Assembly: GCA_004331795.1 (NCBI GenBank)
Contig: SJSR01000001.1
Span: 806,001-870,000 of the forward strand
Source: Erythrobacteraceae bacterium CFH 75059
Lineage (GTDB): Bacteria > Pseudomonadota > Alphaproteobacteria > Sphingomonadales > Sphingomonadaceae
Length of the DNA: 64,000 nt
Direction of reading: 5' to 3'
Of this stretch, positions 26,321 through 34,294 are shown in pieces. Made by a program: the position numbers and the translations under genes. The notes under the pieces were generated by a model that worked only from the letters and a program-made list of their open reading frames with translations, made no database searches and had not been told where the DNA came from. Each line of letters begins with the position of its first letter. The first letter of the stretch is position 1.

Positions 26321-27469
26321 TCAGGCCTCGATCTTCAGCAGCTTGATGGCTGCGGAATCGAGCACCGTGCCGCCGACCCGGCGCGTCGCGTAGAAGTGCA
26401 CGAACGGTTTGTTCGTGAACGGATCGCGCAGGATGCGCGTGGCGCTGCGCTCCGCCACGAGATAGCCGTTGCGGAAGTTGCCGAAGGCGATGGGAAAGGC
26501 GCCCGGAGCAATGTCGGGCATGTCCTCGGCCTCCACCACCGGGTAGCCGAGCAGCCGGTCGGGCTGCCCCTCGACCATGCCCGGCTGCCACAGGAACGCG
26601 CCCTCGCTGGTCCTCAGCTTGCGCACCTGGGCCAGGGTGGCGGAGTTCATCACCCACGTCGCGCCCTGGCGATGCCCGGACTTCAGCGTGTGCACGAGAT
26701 CGATCAGCCGCGCCTCGGGCGCCGCGTCGAAGCCGGCCGGATCGCCCGAACCGATGTACTGCAGAGTGCGGAACGGCCGCACCCCGTCCGGGGCCGCCGT
26801 GGCCGGGTTGTTGAGGAACCCTTCGGGCTGCTCGATCCCGGAGCCGTGGATGAAGGCCGCGCCTTCCGCCCGCGCGAACTCGCTGGCGATCTCGGCGGCG
26901 AGCCAGGCTTCGAGGTCGAACGCGGCATCGTCCAGCATCGTCTGGCTCGCGGCCGGGTTCGCATAAAGCTCGCCGGTGGGCGGCGCCACCTCCTCGAACG
27001 CCGGAGTGCTGGTGCCCGGCCGCAGCATGGTCTCGCTCACCCAGCCCGAAGCGGTGGCGCCGGTGGCGATGAGCTTGCGATAGCCCGCCGTGCCGGTCTG
27101 CACCACCTGTGCCAGGCTGCGGATGGGGCTGAGGGGGATCATCTCGCGGGCGATCAGCGCGTCGATCTGGCGCGGCACGGCGTAACCGCCGTCGCGGTCT
27201 GCGAGCGCGGTGATCGACTTGACCTCCGTGTCGCGGCCGCGGCGCAGGTAGTCCTCGACAAAGCGGCTGGCGCTGGCGGCGTCGGCGGCCGGGGTGGCGG
27301 ACAGCGGCGGCCGCGCGGCGGCGAGCGACACGCGCTCGAGCCGGGCTTTCACCTCGTCCACGTCCTGACGCAGCGCGGCAATGGCAACCTCGGCCCGGTC
27401 CTGACGGGCAAGGAGGTCGAAGCTCGCGTCCAGCACGGCGGGAGCGGCGGGGGTGATGTCGGTATCCAT
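26321..27469 (-). CDS. GTA major capsid protein (HK97 fold, gp5-like)
   Basis: A 382-residue HK97-type capsid protein starting MDTDITPAAP. The N-terminal ~95 residues form a coiled-coil-like scaffold (DLLARQDRAEVAIAALRQDVDEVKARLERV) expected to be removed by the gp4 protease. The capsid core follows: KSITALADRDGGYAVPRQIDALI, AAFIHGSGIEQPEGFLNN, WVMNSATLAQVRKL and the end RRVGGTVLDSAAIKLLKI. AAAGG lies about 10 nt upstream of the start. Confidence 0.93.
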   Translation of the reverse strand: MDTDITPAAPAVLDASFDLLARQDRAEVAIAALRQDVDEVKARLERVSLAAARPPLSATPAADAASASRFVEDYLRRGRDTEVKSITALADRDGGYAVPRQIDALIAREMIPLSPIRSLAQVVQTGTAGYRKLIATGATASGWVSETMLRPGTSTPAFEEVAPPTGELYANPAASQTMLDDAAFDLEAWLAAEIASEFARAEGAAFIHGSGIEQPEGFLNNPATAAPDGVRPFRTLQYIGSGDPAGFDAAPEARLIDLVHTLKSGHRQGATWVMNSATLAQVRKLRTSEGAFLWQPGMVEGQPDRLLGYPVVEAEDMPDIAPGAFPIAFGNFRNGYLVAERSATRILRDPFTNKPFVHFYATRRVGGTVLDSAAIKLLKIEA

Positions 27470-27545
27470 GGGCAGTGACCTTTCAGGCTGGGGAACAGAA
27501 GGAAGCGCGGGCGGCAAGCGGCGCGGACGCGCCCGGACGAAGGGG

Positions 27546-27950
27546 TCAGGCGGCGACGAGATGCACTCTGGCGGCCGGCTGAAGGGGGTGGGCAACGAGG
27601 CTGATCTCGAGGAGGTCGATCCCGGTCAGAAGGCGCGTGCAGCCTTCCTGCCGCGCCGCCCGCGCGCGGTAGCCGAACGACAGCCCGCGCACCGCGCCCG
27701 ACAGGAGCTGCCGGGCGTGGCGGCTGGCGGCGTGATCGAGCCGTGCCCGCACCCGCAGACCGCGCGCGTCTTCCGCCGCCAGCTCGACCGTGCCGATCCG
27801 CGCGTGCGGCCGGTGCTCCCACAGCAGCGGCAGCGGCGCGGCCCGTGCGGCGAGGGTGGCGGCGAACGCGCCGGGCAGGATGATGTCGCCGCCCCGATCG
27901 CGGCGGTGGAACAGCGCCGCGTAGCCGGCAAGGCGCAGCGGGCCGTTCAC
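27546..27950 (-). CDS. GTA prohead protease (gp4-like, HK97 family)
   Basis: A 134-residue U35-type protease beginning with GTG (MNGPLRLAGYAALFHRRDRGGDIILPGAF). It has the catalytic His in LLWEHRPHARIG and the catalytic Ser in AVRGLSFGYR, with LLEISLVAHPLQP near the end. It cleaves the capsid scaffold during maturation. The start overlaps the upstream gene's stop as GTGA, which fixes it; the gene ends 76 nt before the capsid start. Confidence 0.88.
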   Translation of the reverse strand: MNGPLRLAGYAALFHRRDRGGDIILPGAFAATLAARAAPLPLLWEHRPHARIGTVELAAEDARGLRVRARLDHAASRHARQLLSGAVRGLSFGYRARAARQEGCTRLLTGIDLLEISLVAHPLQPAARVHLVAA

Positions 27951-28258
27951 CGCAGCAGCTCCGGCACGCCCATGCGCATGGCGATGCCGATCAGCAGCAG
28001 CGCGAGCAGGCCGCGCACGAGCCAGTCCACCGTCGCCTTCCACGCGCTGGCCTTGGCGTCGCGCCAGGCACCGAGCAGTTCGCGCAGTTCGTCGATGTCG
28101 TCCTGCGCGCCCTCGTCGGCGAGGCCGAGCCGCGCCAGCGCCCGTTCGGCCCCGACTTCGCTTGCTTCCTCCACGATGGCGCGCAGGGCCATCCGGTCGC
28201 CGCCGGCAGCGGCACAGGACTGGGCGAGCAACTGGGTGAGCAGGTCGGTGCGGTTCAT
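27947..28258 (-). CDS. Small GTA-cluster protein between portal and protease (gp3.5 position)
   Basis: A 103-residue protein: helical MNRTDLLTQLLAQSCAAAGGDRMALRAIVEEASEVGAERALARLGL and a C-terminal membrane helix WLVRGLLALLLIGIAMRMGV. It matches the small DUF6127-type proteins found between portal and protease in sphingomonad GTAs. It overlaps the portal (ATGA) and protease (GTGA). The role is unknown. Confidence 0.75.
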   Translation of the reverse strand: MNRTDLLTQLLAQSCAAAGGDRMALRAIVEEASEVGAERALARLGLADEGAQDDIDELRELLGAWRDAKASAWKATVDWLVRGLLALLLIGIAMRMGVPELLR

Positions 28259-29442
28259 GGCTGGACCTCCGGGTTGGTGGCGGCGGCGCCGTCGGCGATC
28301 GGGGGCAGGCCGAGCAGGTCGCGCTTCTCCGCGCGGGTGAGGAAATCGGCGCTGGCGACCTGCGCCCACAGCCGTTCGCGGTCCTCGGCGAGCGCCGGCA
28401 CCCGGTCGAGATCGACCTCGAGGCGCGCGTCGGGGAACCAGGGCGTCATCGCGTCGGCAAGGCCGGACAGCAGCTTGTCGGCGAGCGGCAGCAGCGTCAG
28501 CCGCCACAGTGCCCGGTTCGCCTCCCGGTAGTTCGAGTAGGTGTTGTCGCCCGGCAGCCCGAGCAGCATCGGCGGCACGCCGAAGGCAAGCGCGATGTCG
28601 CGGGCCGCCGCCGCCTTGAGCGTGGCGAAATCCATGTCCGCCGGGCTGAGCGAGAGCGACTGCCAGCTCAGCCCGCCTTCCAGCAGCATCGGCCGGCCGG
28701 CGTTGCGCTCGCCGGCGAACGCCTGCGTCAGCTCCTCGCTGAGCCGGTCGAACTGCTCGCGCGTCAGACCGCCGGCATCCTCTCCGCGATAGATCAGCGC
28801 GCCCGAAGGGCGGGCGGCGTTCTCCAGCAGGGCGCGGTTCCAGGCGCTCGCGGCGTTGTGGATCGCCACCGCCTGATGCGCCGCCGACAGGCAGCCGCCG
28901 CCGTAATGGTCGTTCGCGGGATGAAGGGCCCGCCAGTGGACGAGGGCGGGCCAGCCCTGCGCGTCCTCCAGCGGCATCTCCCGCGTGTCTGAGGGCAGAT
29001 GGTAGCGGGCCGCGACCGGCCAGCCGTCGGCGCCGGGCACCACCTCCATCCGTTCGGGCCTGAGGGGACACAGGGCCACGGGCATGCCCGCGCCGTCCCG
29101 CACGATCTGCGCCCAGGCGTTGCCATGCAGCAGCAGATGCGCGGCCAGCGTTTCCAGGAGCGGCCCGCCGCTGGCGCCTTTTCCGAACAGGGCGGCGACC
29201 GGTTCCGGGGTCACGGTCAGCGGCGCGCTGCCCACGCCTTCGGCAACGATCCGGATGGCCCGCTGCGCCACGGCGTTGCGGGCAAATGCCTCCTCGAGCG
29301 CGGTGGTGTAGTCGAACCGCTCCGCCGGCGGCGGCGCGCCGAGGGCGGCGGCATGGCGCATCGGCGGCCCGGCGCTCAGCGGCACGCGGGCGGCCCCGCC
29401 CCCGCCCTTGAAGGCGGCGGCGAGCGTGTCGAAAAAGGTCAT
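28255..29442 (-). CDS. GTA portal protein (gp3-like, HK97 type)
   Basis: A 395-residue portal. Recognisable parts are RFDYTTALEEAFARNAVAQRAIRIVAEGVGS, HLLLHGNAWAQIVRDG, the HPANDHYGGGCLSAA loop and LLGLPGDNTYSNYREANRALWR, a signature of HK97 portals. It forms the dodecameric DNA gate at one capsid vertex. The gene lies 82 nt after the terminase gene. Confidence 0.92.
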   Translation of the reverse strand: MTFFDTLAAAFKGGGGAARVPLSAGPPMRHAAALGAPPPAERFDYTTALEEAFARNAVAQRAIRIVAEGVGSAPLTVTPEPVAALFGKGASGGPLLETLAAHLLLHGNAWAQIVRDGAGMPVALCPLRPERMEVVPGADGWPVAARYHLPSDTREMPLEDAQGWPALVHWRALHPANDHYGGGCLSAAHQAVAIHNAASAWNRALLENAARPSGALIYRGEDAGGLTREQFDRLSEELTQAFAGERNAGRPMLLEGGLSWQSLSLSPADMDFATLKAAAARDIALAFGVPPMLLGLPGDNTYSNYREANRALWRLTLLPLADKLLSGLADAMTPWFPDARLEVDLDRVPALAEDRERLWAQVASADFLTRAEKRDLLGLPPIADGAAATNPEVQP

Positions 29443-29524
29443 GGCCAGCTCCTGATGGGCGAGGGGTGCAGTCGGGTCGTGGCGAGCGGAGGGGACGGCG
29501 CGGCGGCGCGCCGCATCCCCCGGT

Positions 29525-30880
29525 TCAGAGCCGCCGCACGCGCGGGACGCGGGCGGGGGCGAGCAGCAGTTCGGTCAGCGCCCACACCAGCGCGTCGGCG
29601 CGGTCGGGGCTGCGGCCCGGTCCGGCATAGCCGCCGCCGGTCAGGAGGCCGCACAGCTCGTCCTCCAGCCGGGCGAACGGCTCGGCATGGGTGACGCGCC
29701 CGGCCTCGTAGAGGGCGGCGACCGGCTCGGCCCGGGCGACCTTGCCGCGGGTGGCGTGCACGAGCCGCACCGGCAGGGCGAGGTCCGCCGCGCGCAGCAC
29801 CGCTTCCACCATGGCGCCGCCCTGATTGGCTTCCGCCACCACCCGGTCGGCGGCCCAGGCGCTGGCGGCGGCGGCAACGGCTCTGGCCCAGCGGTCGGGA
29901 CGGGCACGCTCGACCGAGCAGTCGGCGAGCACCCGCGCACGTCCGTCGGACAGCAGTGCGCAGACCACGATCCCGCAGGCATCGCCCGCCGCGCTTGCCG
30001 GCGGGTCGACGCCGATCACCACCCGCGCCGGCGGGCCGCCCGCCGGCTCTGCGCCGGCGCGGCACCGCTCGAGCAGCGCACGGCTCCACAGCGCGCCCTC
30101 GACATCGTCCAGCAGCTCGCCCTCGAGCTCCTGCCGCCCGAAGGCCGTTCCGCCGAACCGCCGCTGCATCCGCTGCACGAAGGCGGACGGAAGGTTGGCG
30201 GCGTTGTCGAAGGTGGTGCCGCGCGTCACCGCCACGAGGCCCGGCTCCGCCGCCCGTTCGGCCAGCAGGCGGCGCAGCAGCGGCACCGCGCGCGGCGTCG
30301 TGGTCGCGACCACCTGTCCCTGGCCGGTCCCGCCGAGCCGCAGGCCGAGCAGGAGATTGTCCCAGCTGCGTTCCGCCCGCTCGCCAACGGTGTCCCATTT
30401 GCCCAGCTCGTCGCACCAGGCGTGGCTGTGCTGCGGACCGCGCAGCATCTCGGGTTCGGCGGCGGAATACAGGAAGGCCTGCGCGCCGTTCGGCCACACC
30501 ACCCGCCGAAGCGACGGCTCGTAGCGGGGCCGCCGCTCCGGCTCGCCCAGCCGCAGCAGACCGCTCTCCCCTTCCACCATCACCGCCCGCGCCTCGGCGA
30601 GCGAGGACGCGACAAGGGCGATGCGGGCCTCGGGATGGCGGGCAGCGATGCCGCGCACCCATTCGGCACCGGCACGGGTCTTGCCAAAGCCGCGTCCGGC
30701 GCAGATCAGCCACACCTGCCAGTCGCCGGGAGGCGCGAGCTGCGCGGGCCGGGCGAACAGCCGCCAGTGATGCGCAAGCGCGCGGCGCTCGCGCGGGGAG
30801 AGGCGCGCCAGCAGCGCGGCCTGCGCCGCGCCGTCCGGCGCGCGCAGCCAGGCCTGGCGCTCAGCGGCCGCATCGTCCAT
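29525..30880 (-). CDS. GTA large terminase subunit (gp2-like)
   Basis: A 451-residue TerL starting MDDAAAERQAWL. The ATPase has Walker A CAGRGFGKTRAGAEW and Walker B AWCDELGKW, with a coupling motif VVATTTPR. The RNase-H-like nuclease has GVDPPAS, VVAEANQGG and a final DRADALVWALTEL. It packages host DNA headful by headful into GTA capsids. The start overlaps the small-terminase gene by 20 nt. Normal length. Confidence 0.93.
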   Translation of the reverse strand: MDDAAAERQAWLRAPDGAAQAALLARLSPRERRALAHHWRLFARPAQLAPPGDWQVWLICAGRGFGKTRAGAEWVRGIAARHPEARIALVASSLAEARAVMVEGESGLLRLGEPERRPRYEPSLRRVVWPNGAQAFLYSAAEPEMLRGPQHSHAWCDELGKWDTVGERAERSWDNLLLGLRLGGTGQGQVVATTTPRAVPLLRRLLAERAAEPGLVAVTRGTTFDNAANLPSAFVQRMQRRFGGTAFGRQELEGELLDDVEGALWSRALLERCRAGAEPAGGPPARVVIGVDPPASAAGDACGIVVCALLSDGRARVLADCSVERARPDRWARAVAAAASAWAADRVVAEANQGGAMVEAVLRAADLALPVRLVHATRGKVARAEPVAALYEAGRVTHAEPFARLEDELCGLLTGGGYAGPGRSPDRADALVWALTELLLAPARVPRVRRL

Positions 30881-31406
30881 GCCCGCCTCCCTCCGTCTGC
30901 CGGTCGTGTCCGCCTCCCGATGGCGCCTGGTCGCGGCCCCGGCGCAGGGCGTCGATCTTGGCGTCGATGGCGGCGAACACCGCCTCCTCGTCATCGTCGG
31001 CCTGCACCGCGCGCGCCGATGCCACCGTCCCGCGATGGGCGGCGAGGATCCGCAGCGCGCTGCCGAAATCGAACCGGCCGCCCTCCGGGCAGGTGACGCT
31101 GCCCTCCCGCAGCCGGCCGAGCACCTCCAGCTCGAGCAGGTCGTAGCCTTCGCACAGCGCCTGGTGCCAGGCGCGCCGGAAGTTCGCGTCGTTCCGGCGG
31201 GTCTTGTAGGCATGGCTGACCGTCACCCCGGCCGCGAGGGCCGATCGGCTCACATTGGAGGTCTCCGCCAGCATGGCGAGGAACGGTGCACGCCAGCGCG
31301 TGCCGCGCGGCCGGGCCGGTGTCGCGGCTTCGGCGCCGCGGGCGGCGGACGCGCGGGCGGTCGCGGCGGCCTTGCGGCCCCCGCGCGGCGGCTTTGCTGC
31401 GGGCAT
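30861..31406 (-). CDS. Putative GTA small terminase / DNA-binding protein (gp1 position)
   Basis: A 181-residue protein starting MPAAKPPRGGRK with AGGAGG 6-11 nt upstream. A basic disordered N-terminus (about 45 residues) is followed by a helix-turn-helix NVSRSALAAGVTVSHAYKTRRNDANFRRAWHQAL and a helical part ending AIDAKIDALRRG. Position and HTH fit a small terminase that recognises DNA. An upstream ATG (31472) also exists, but the predicted transcript start leaves it too short a leader. Confidence 0.75.
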   Translation of the reverse strand: MPAAKPPRGGRKAAATARASAARGAEAATPARPRGTRWRAPFLAMLAETSNVSRSALAAGVTVSHAYKTRRNDANFRRAWHQALCEGYDLLELEVLGRLREGSVTCPEGGRFDFGSALRILAAHRGTVASARAVQADDDEEAVFAAIDAKIDALRRGRDQAPSGGGHDRQTEGGGHGRCGR

Positions 31407-31484
31407 GTGCCCCTCCTGATGCTGGTGAGACCGGGTGTCGCGGCGGCAGCGGGTGATCCCGACTCGCTCCATCGCGATGTTCCT

Positions 31485-31538
31485 CTTTCCTAACCGGAGA
31501 GCGTCACGGTGTCAAGAGAAAATAACCAATCCGGTTAT
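31485..31538 (-). promoter_or_regulatory. Promoter and putative operators of the GTA operon
   Basis: Reading leftward, TTGACA (31515-31510) and TAGGAA (31492-31487) are 17 nt apart, ~80 nt before the first GTA start. A perfect inverted repeat ATAACC-N5-GGTTAT (31522-31538) sits just upstream of the -35. A third copy of the same element, TCCGGTTA (31498-31491), overlaps the -10. This layout suggests a dedicated regulator. The inverted repeat followed by TTTT could also act as a terminator for the dsbA-like gene, whose stop it overlaps. Confidence 0.55.
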
Positions 31539-32197
31539 CAATATGGTGTGGCGCGGGCGGCGGCGAAGGCGCGAAGGAAGTCGCGCTCGCTCATGCGTCC
31601 GGTGATCCGGCGCGTGCCGATGAGGTAGGTGGGCGTGCCGGCGACGCCGAGGCGCAGCGCGTCGGCGGCGTTGCGGGCGAGCTGGTCGTCAAGGGCGCGG
31701 GGAGCGGCCAGCCCTTGTTCGACGGCGGCCCAGTCGCCTCCGGCTGCGGCGACCGCCCGCCGCAGCGCCGGTTCCTCCAGCGGCAGGGGCGCCCGCATCA
31801 GCGCATCGTGCACCGCGACGTAGCGGCCCTGCGCCGCGCTGGCGAGGGCCACCCGCGCCGCCGCGACCGAGCGCGGACCATTCACCGGCAGGTCGCGGTA
31901 GACGACGCGCACATCGCCGGCTGCGGCGACGGCGCGGGTCATGGCCCCATGAGAGGCTCGGCACGGCCCGCACTGGTAATCGGTGAACACCACCATGGTC
32001 ACCGGAGCATCCGCCGGCCCGGACGCCGGAGAGACGCGGTCGCCGAGCAAGGGGGCAAGATCAACCCGGTCGCCGATGTCGGTTCCCGGCGGCTGCGCCA
32101 GCCGCAGCGCCGCCCCGCCGGCAAGCCCGGCCACGGCCGCCGCGGCCAGCAGCAGCCACTGGCGCGGTGTCACCGCCGGGCGCGATCGCGAGGTCAT
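31538..32197 (-). CDS. DsbA-family thiol oxidoreductase, membrane-anchored
   Basis: A 219-residue periplasmic thioredoxin-fold protein. An N-terminal signal/anchor (residues 12-34, WLLLAAAAVAGLAGGAAL) precedes the redox centre YQCGPC (Cys76, Cys79), a DsbA helical insertion, and the cis-Pro loop GTPTYLIG. CGPC is the thioredoxin-like sequence, so reductase or isomerase activity is as likely as oxidation. The gene stands alone between the GTA promoter and the DUF2382 gene. Confidence 0.85.
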   Translation of the reverse strand: MTSRSRPAVTPRQWLLLAAAAVAGLAGGAALRLAQPPGTDIGDRVDLAPLLGDRVSPASGPADAPVTMVVFTDYQCGPCRASHGAMTRAVAAAGDVRVVYRDLPVNGPRSVAAARVALASAAQGRYVAVHDALMRAPLPLEEPALRRAVAAAGGDWAAVEQGLAAPRALDDQLARNAADALRLGVAGTPTYLIGTRRITGRMSERDFLRAFAAARATPY

Positions 32198-32240
32198 CGG
32201 GCCTATGTCACGGCACTGGCGCGCCCGTTCAAGCCCTTCC

Positions 32241-32672
32241 TCACCCGCTCGGCGCAGGCCCCTCGTCGCGGCTGACCTCGACCTCCGTGCGCCGGAGGGT
32301 GAGCGTTTCGGCGTGGACGTGCTCGCGGCGGGTGCGGCGCAGATGGATCTCCTCGACCAGCACCAGCTCGCGCACGACGCGGACGCGCTCCTCCACCACC
32401 GGGATGACGGTCAGGTTCCCGTCCTCGCGCACCGGCGGCATCGCGTCGATGACGGCGCCCACGGGCACGCGCTCGACCGTCACCTCCTCGCGCAGCACCG
32501 GCTCGCACACCTCCACCGTGTCGGCGCGCGGGGTGGTGCGGACGGTGACGGTGGCTCCGTCGACCCGGCGCCGGCCGATGGCGAGCTGTTCCTCCACCAC
32601 GGAAATGTGCGCCTCCTCCCTCACGACGGCGCCTGCAGGCCGGTCGGGCCGCTCGTCGGGGTCAGTGGTCAT
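32241..32672 (-). CDS. DUF2382 (YsnF/AvaK) stress-associated protein
   Basis: A 143-residue DUF2382 domain protein starting MTTDPDERPDRPAG with GAGGAG 7 nt upstream. It contains tandem beta repeats of the VVEEQLAIGRRRVD and LREEVTVERVPVG type and ends LRRTEVEVSRD. The domain is linked to stress responses in many bacteria, but its biochemical role is unknown. It lies downstream of a second DUF2382 gene, with a strong hairpin between them. Confidence 0.82.
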   Translation of the reverse strand: MTTDPDERPDRPAGAVVREEAHISVVEEQLAIGRRRVDGATVTVRTTPRADTVEVCEPVLREEVTVERVPVGAVIDAMPPVREDGNLTVIPVVEERVRVVRELVLVEEIHLRRTRREHVHAETLTLRRTEVEVSRDEGPAPSG

Positions 32673-32688
32673 GGCATGTCTCCTCGAC

Positions 32689-32759
32689 AGACAGCACCCG
32701 GGGGCCGGCACCGTGCGGCACCGGCCCCCGGTCGCGATGCGGGTGGAGGCATGCTGTCT
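32689..32759. repeat. Nested inverted repeats between the two DUF2382 genes
   Basis: Outer arms AGACAGCA (32689-32696) and TGCTGTCT (32752-32759) enclose a perfect 11-bp inner stem (32698-32708 with 32721-32731) and a 12-nt loop. There is no T-run. In the leftward transcript it would form a very stable structure 17 nt before the downstream start codon. Confidence 0.6.
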
Positions 32760-32774
32760 CCCCCCGCGCGCGGT

Positions 32775-33449
32775 TCAGCGTCGCGGCTGGGCCGGCGTCC
32801 GGCCGTCGCCGTCGACGTCGACTTCGGTGCGCCGCACGGTTTCCTCGACATGCTCGACCCGCTCGCTGGCGGTCTTGCTGACCACCACCTCGTCGGTGAC
32901 GACCGCCTTCTTGCCCACCACGACCTCCTCGCTTTCCTCGGTCATGGTGACGGTGCGCCCGCCCTCGCTCAGCAGCGCCTCGGCATCGGCGGCGGACAGC
33001 TCGCGGTTGACCGGCCGGCGGTCCACCGAGACATGCTCCTCGCGCAGGCGCACATCCTCGGCCACCGTGTCGGTCGCGACGCGGGTGCGCACGTTGATAG
33101 CCCGCCCATGCTCCGCCACGCGCTTGCCGATCGCCACCTGCTCCTCGACGATCGGGATCCGCTCCTCCGCGACGGCATCGCCGCCCGACCGGGCGAACTG
33201 CTCCGCCTGTTCGCCATAGACGACGGCGTTGTCATGGATTTCGAGCGGCTCCACGGCGCAGACCTTGCCGTTGTCGAGCCGGACGGCCGCCACGCGGGTC
33301 CGGCTGTCGTCGACCAGCAGGTCGGTGATGGTGCCGTACTTCTCGCCGCCGGGTCCGACGAGCGGCAGGCCGCGGATGTCCTGGGAGGGGTGCTCAAGCT
33401 CGTAATTGTCGAGCTTCTCGAGATTTTCGTAACGTCGGTCATGTCGCAT
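32775..33449 (-). CDS. PRC-barrel plus DUF2382 protein
   Basis: A 224-residue protein. The N-terminal PRC-barrel (about residues 18-80: IRGLPLVGPGGEKYGTITDLLVD, VAAVRLDNGKVCAVEPLEI) is followed by a DUF2382 domain (VEEQVAIGKRVAEHGRAINVRT, LREEHVSVDRRPVNREL, EEVVVGKKAVVTDEV). The start MRHDRRYE is chosen for the spacing of GAGGA; an ATG 6 nt earlier is possible. A general-stress role is inferred from the family. Confidence 0.83.
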   Translation of the reverse strand: MRHDRRYENLEKLDNYELEHPSQDIRGLPLVGPGGEKYGTITDLLVDDSRTRVAAVRLDNGKVCAVEPLEIHDNAVVYGEQAEQFARSGGDAVAEERIPIVEEQVAIGKRVAEHGRAINVRTRVATDTVAEDVRLREEHVSVDRRPVNRELSAADAEALLSEGGRTVTMTEESEEVVVGKKAVVTDEVVVSKTASERVEHVEETVRRTEVDVDGDGRTPAQPRR

Positions 33450-33520
33450 GGTCATTGTTCCTCATCTGTGCCGCGGCAGGGGTTGCCCGCCGCTGCGGTG
33501 TCAGGGATTGGACAGGGGCT

Positions 33521-34027
33521 TCAGCGCACCACCTCGATGCGCCGGGCCATCAGGTACTGGTCGACGCCTTGCGGCACCGTCGCCTGGACGCCGGCCGGCA
33601 TTGGCTCGCCCGCCGGGCGGATGACGCCGCTCAGGTTCAGGATCTGACCGGGACGCACATCGATCTGGCCCTCGACACGGGGATCGGCCGTGGCGACCTC
33701 GTCGAAGACGACGAACAACTCGCGCCCGTCCGCCTCGCCGCGAAAGGCCATGTCGCCTTCGAGCGCCGTGACGCGGAAGTTGTTCAGATCCACCGACTGG
33801 CCGGGGGTGAACGCGGTCGCCGCGGCGCCGGCCGCGGCCGCAGTGGTCAGCGGCGTCGGGCTGGCGGTGGCGGTCGTCTGCTCGGTTGTGGTGGTGGTGG
33901 CGGTGCGCGCTCCCCGGTCACGATCGCCGAGCAGCAGCCACAGCAGCAACGCGCCGACCAGCAGCGCGAGCAGTGCCCACACCCAGCCGGGCACGCCGCC
34001 TTTCTTCTCGACAGGGATTTCTGCCAT
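33521..34027 (-). CDS. Single-span membrane protein of the stress group, unknown function
   Basis: A 168-residue protein starting MAEIPVEKKGG with GGAG 9 nt upstream. One transmembrane helix (VPGWVWALLALLVGALLLWLLLG, split here as residues ~13-34) is followed by a Thr/Ala-rich linker and a ~90-residue beta-rich domain (SVDLNNFRVTALEGDMAFRG, ELFVVFDEVA, QILNLSGVIRPAG). I do not recognise the domain. An EcfG-like promoter upstream and the DUF2382 neighbours suggest membership of the general stress regulon. Confidence 0.68.
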   Translation of the reverse strand: MAEIPVEKKGGVPGWVWALLALLVGALLLWLLLGDRDRGARTATTTTTEQTTATASPTPLTTAAAAGAAATAFTPGQSVDLNNFRVTALEGDMAFRGEADGRELFVVFDEVATADPRVEGQIDVRPGQILNLSGVIRPAGEPMPAGVQATVPQGVDQYLMARRIEVVR

Positions 34028-34076
34028 ACTTGCATTCTCCATGTTGAAGCGCGCCACATGGCGCATGCCTCAAAAA

Positions 34077-34101
34077 GACGGATGCAAGTTGACAGTGTTC
34101 C
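34077..34101 (-). promoter_or_regulatory. EcfG-like general-stress promoter
   Basis: Read leftward, GGAAC (34101-34097) and CGTC (34080-34077) are 16 nt apart, matching the alphaproteobacterial EcfG consensus GGAAC-N16/17-CGTT with one mismatch. It lies 50 nt upstream of the membrane-protein start. The rest of 34028-34294 shows no gene. Confidence 0.5.
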
Positions 34102-34294
34102 TTAAGGTTGGAACGCCGAGCGATGAACATGTGCCGCACTACCGGCGCGGATTTCCTATAGCGATAGAGAAGAACTGCGATCAACCGTGCGCGATCGCAG
34201 ATGAATAGACGATCTGTTCAGATGAAGAAGGCCAATGCACAGGCGAACACTGCGCTTGCAACTTGATGTTAGTCAAGAAATGCGAGCGAGAATG

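Noticed and set aside
17305-31472. Prophage interpretation of the head-tail gene cluster
   Set aside because: No integrase, repressor, replication or lysis genes, no attachment repeats seen, and the gene order is that of a GTA.
31472-31472. Upstream ATG as the start of the small-terminase gene
   Set aside because: It would lie only a few nucleotides after the predicted transcription start; the ATG at 31406 has a stronger AGGAGG site and a normal leader.
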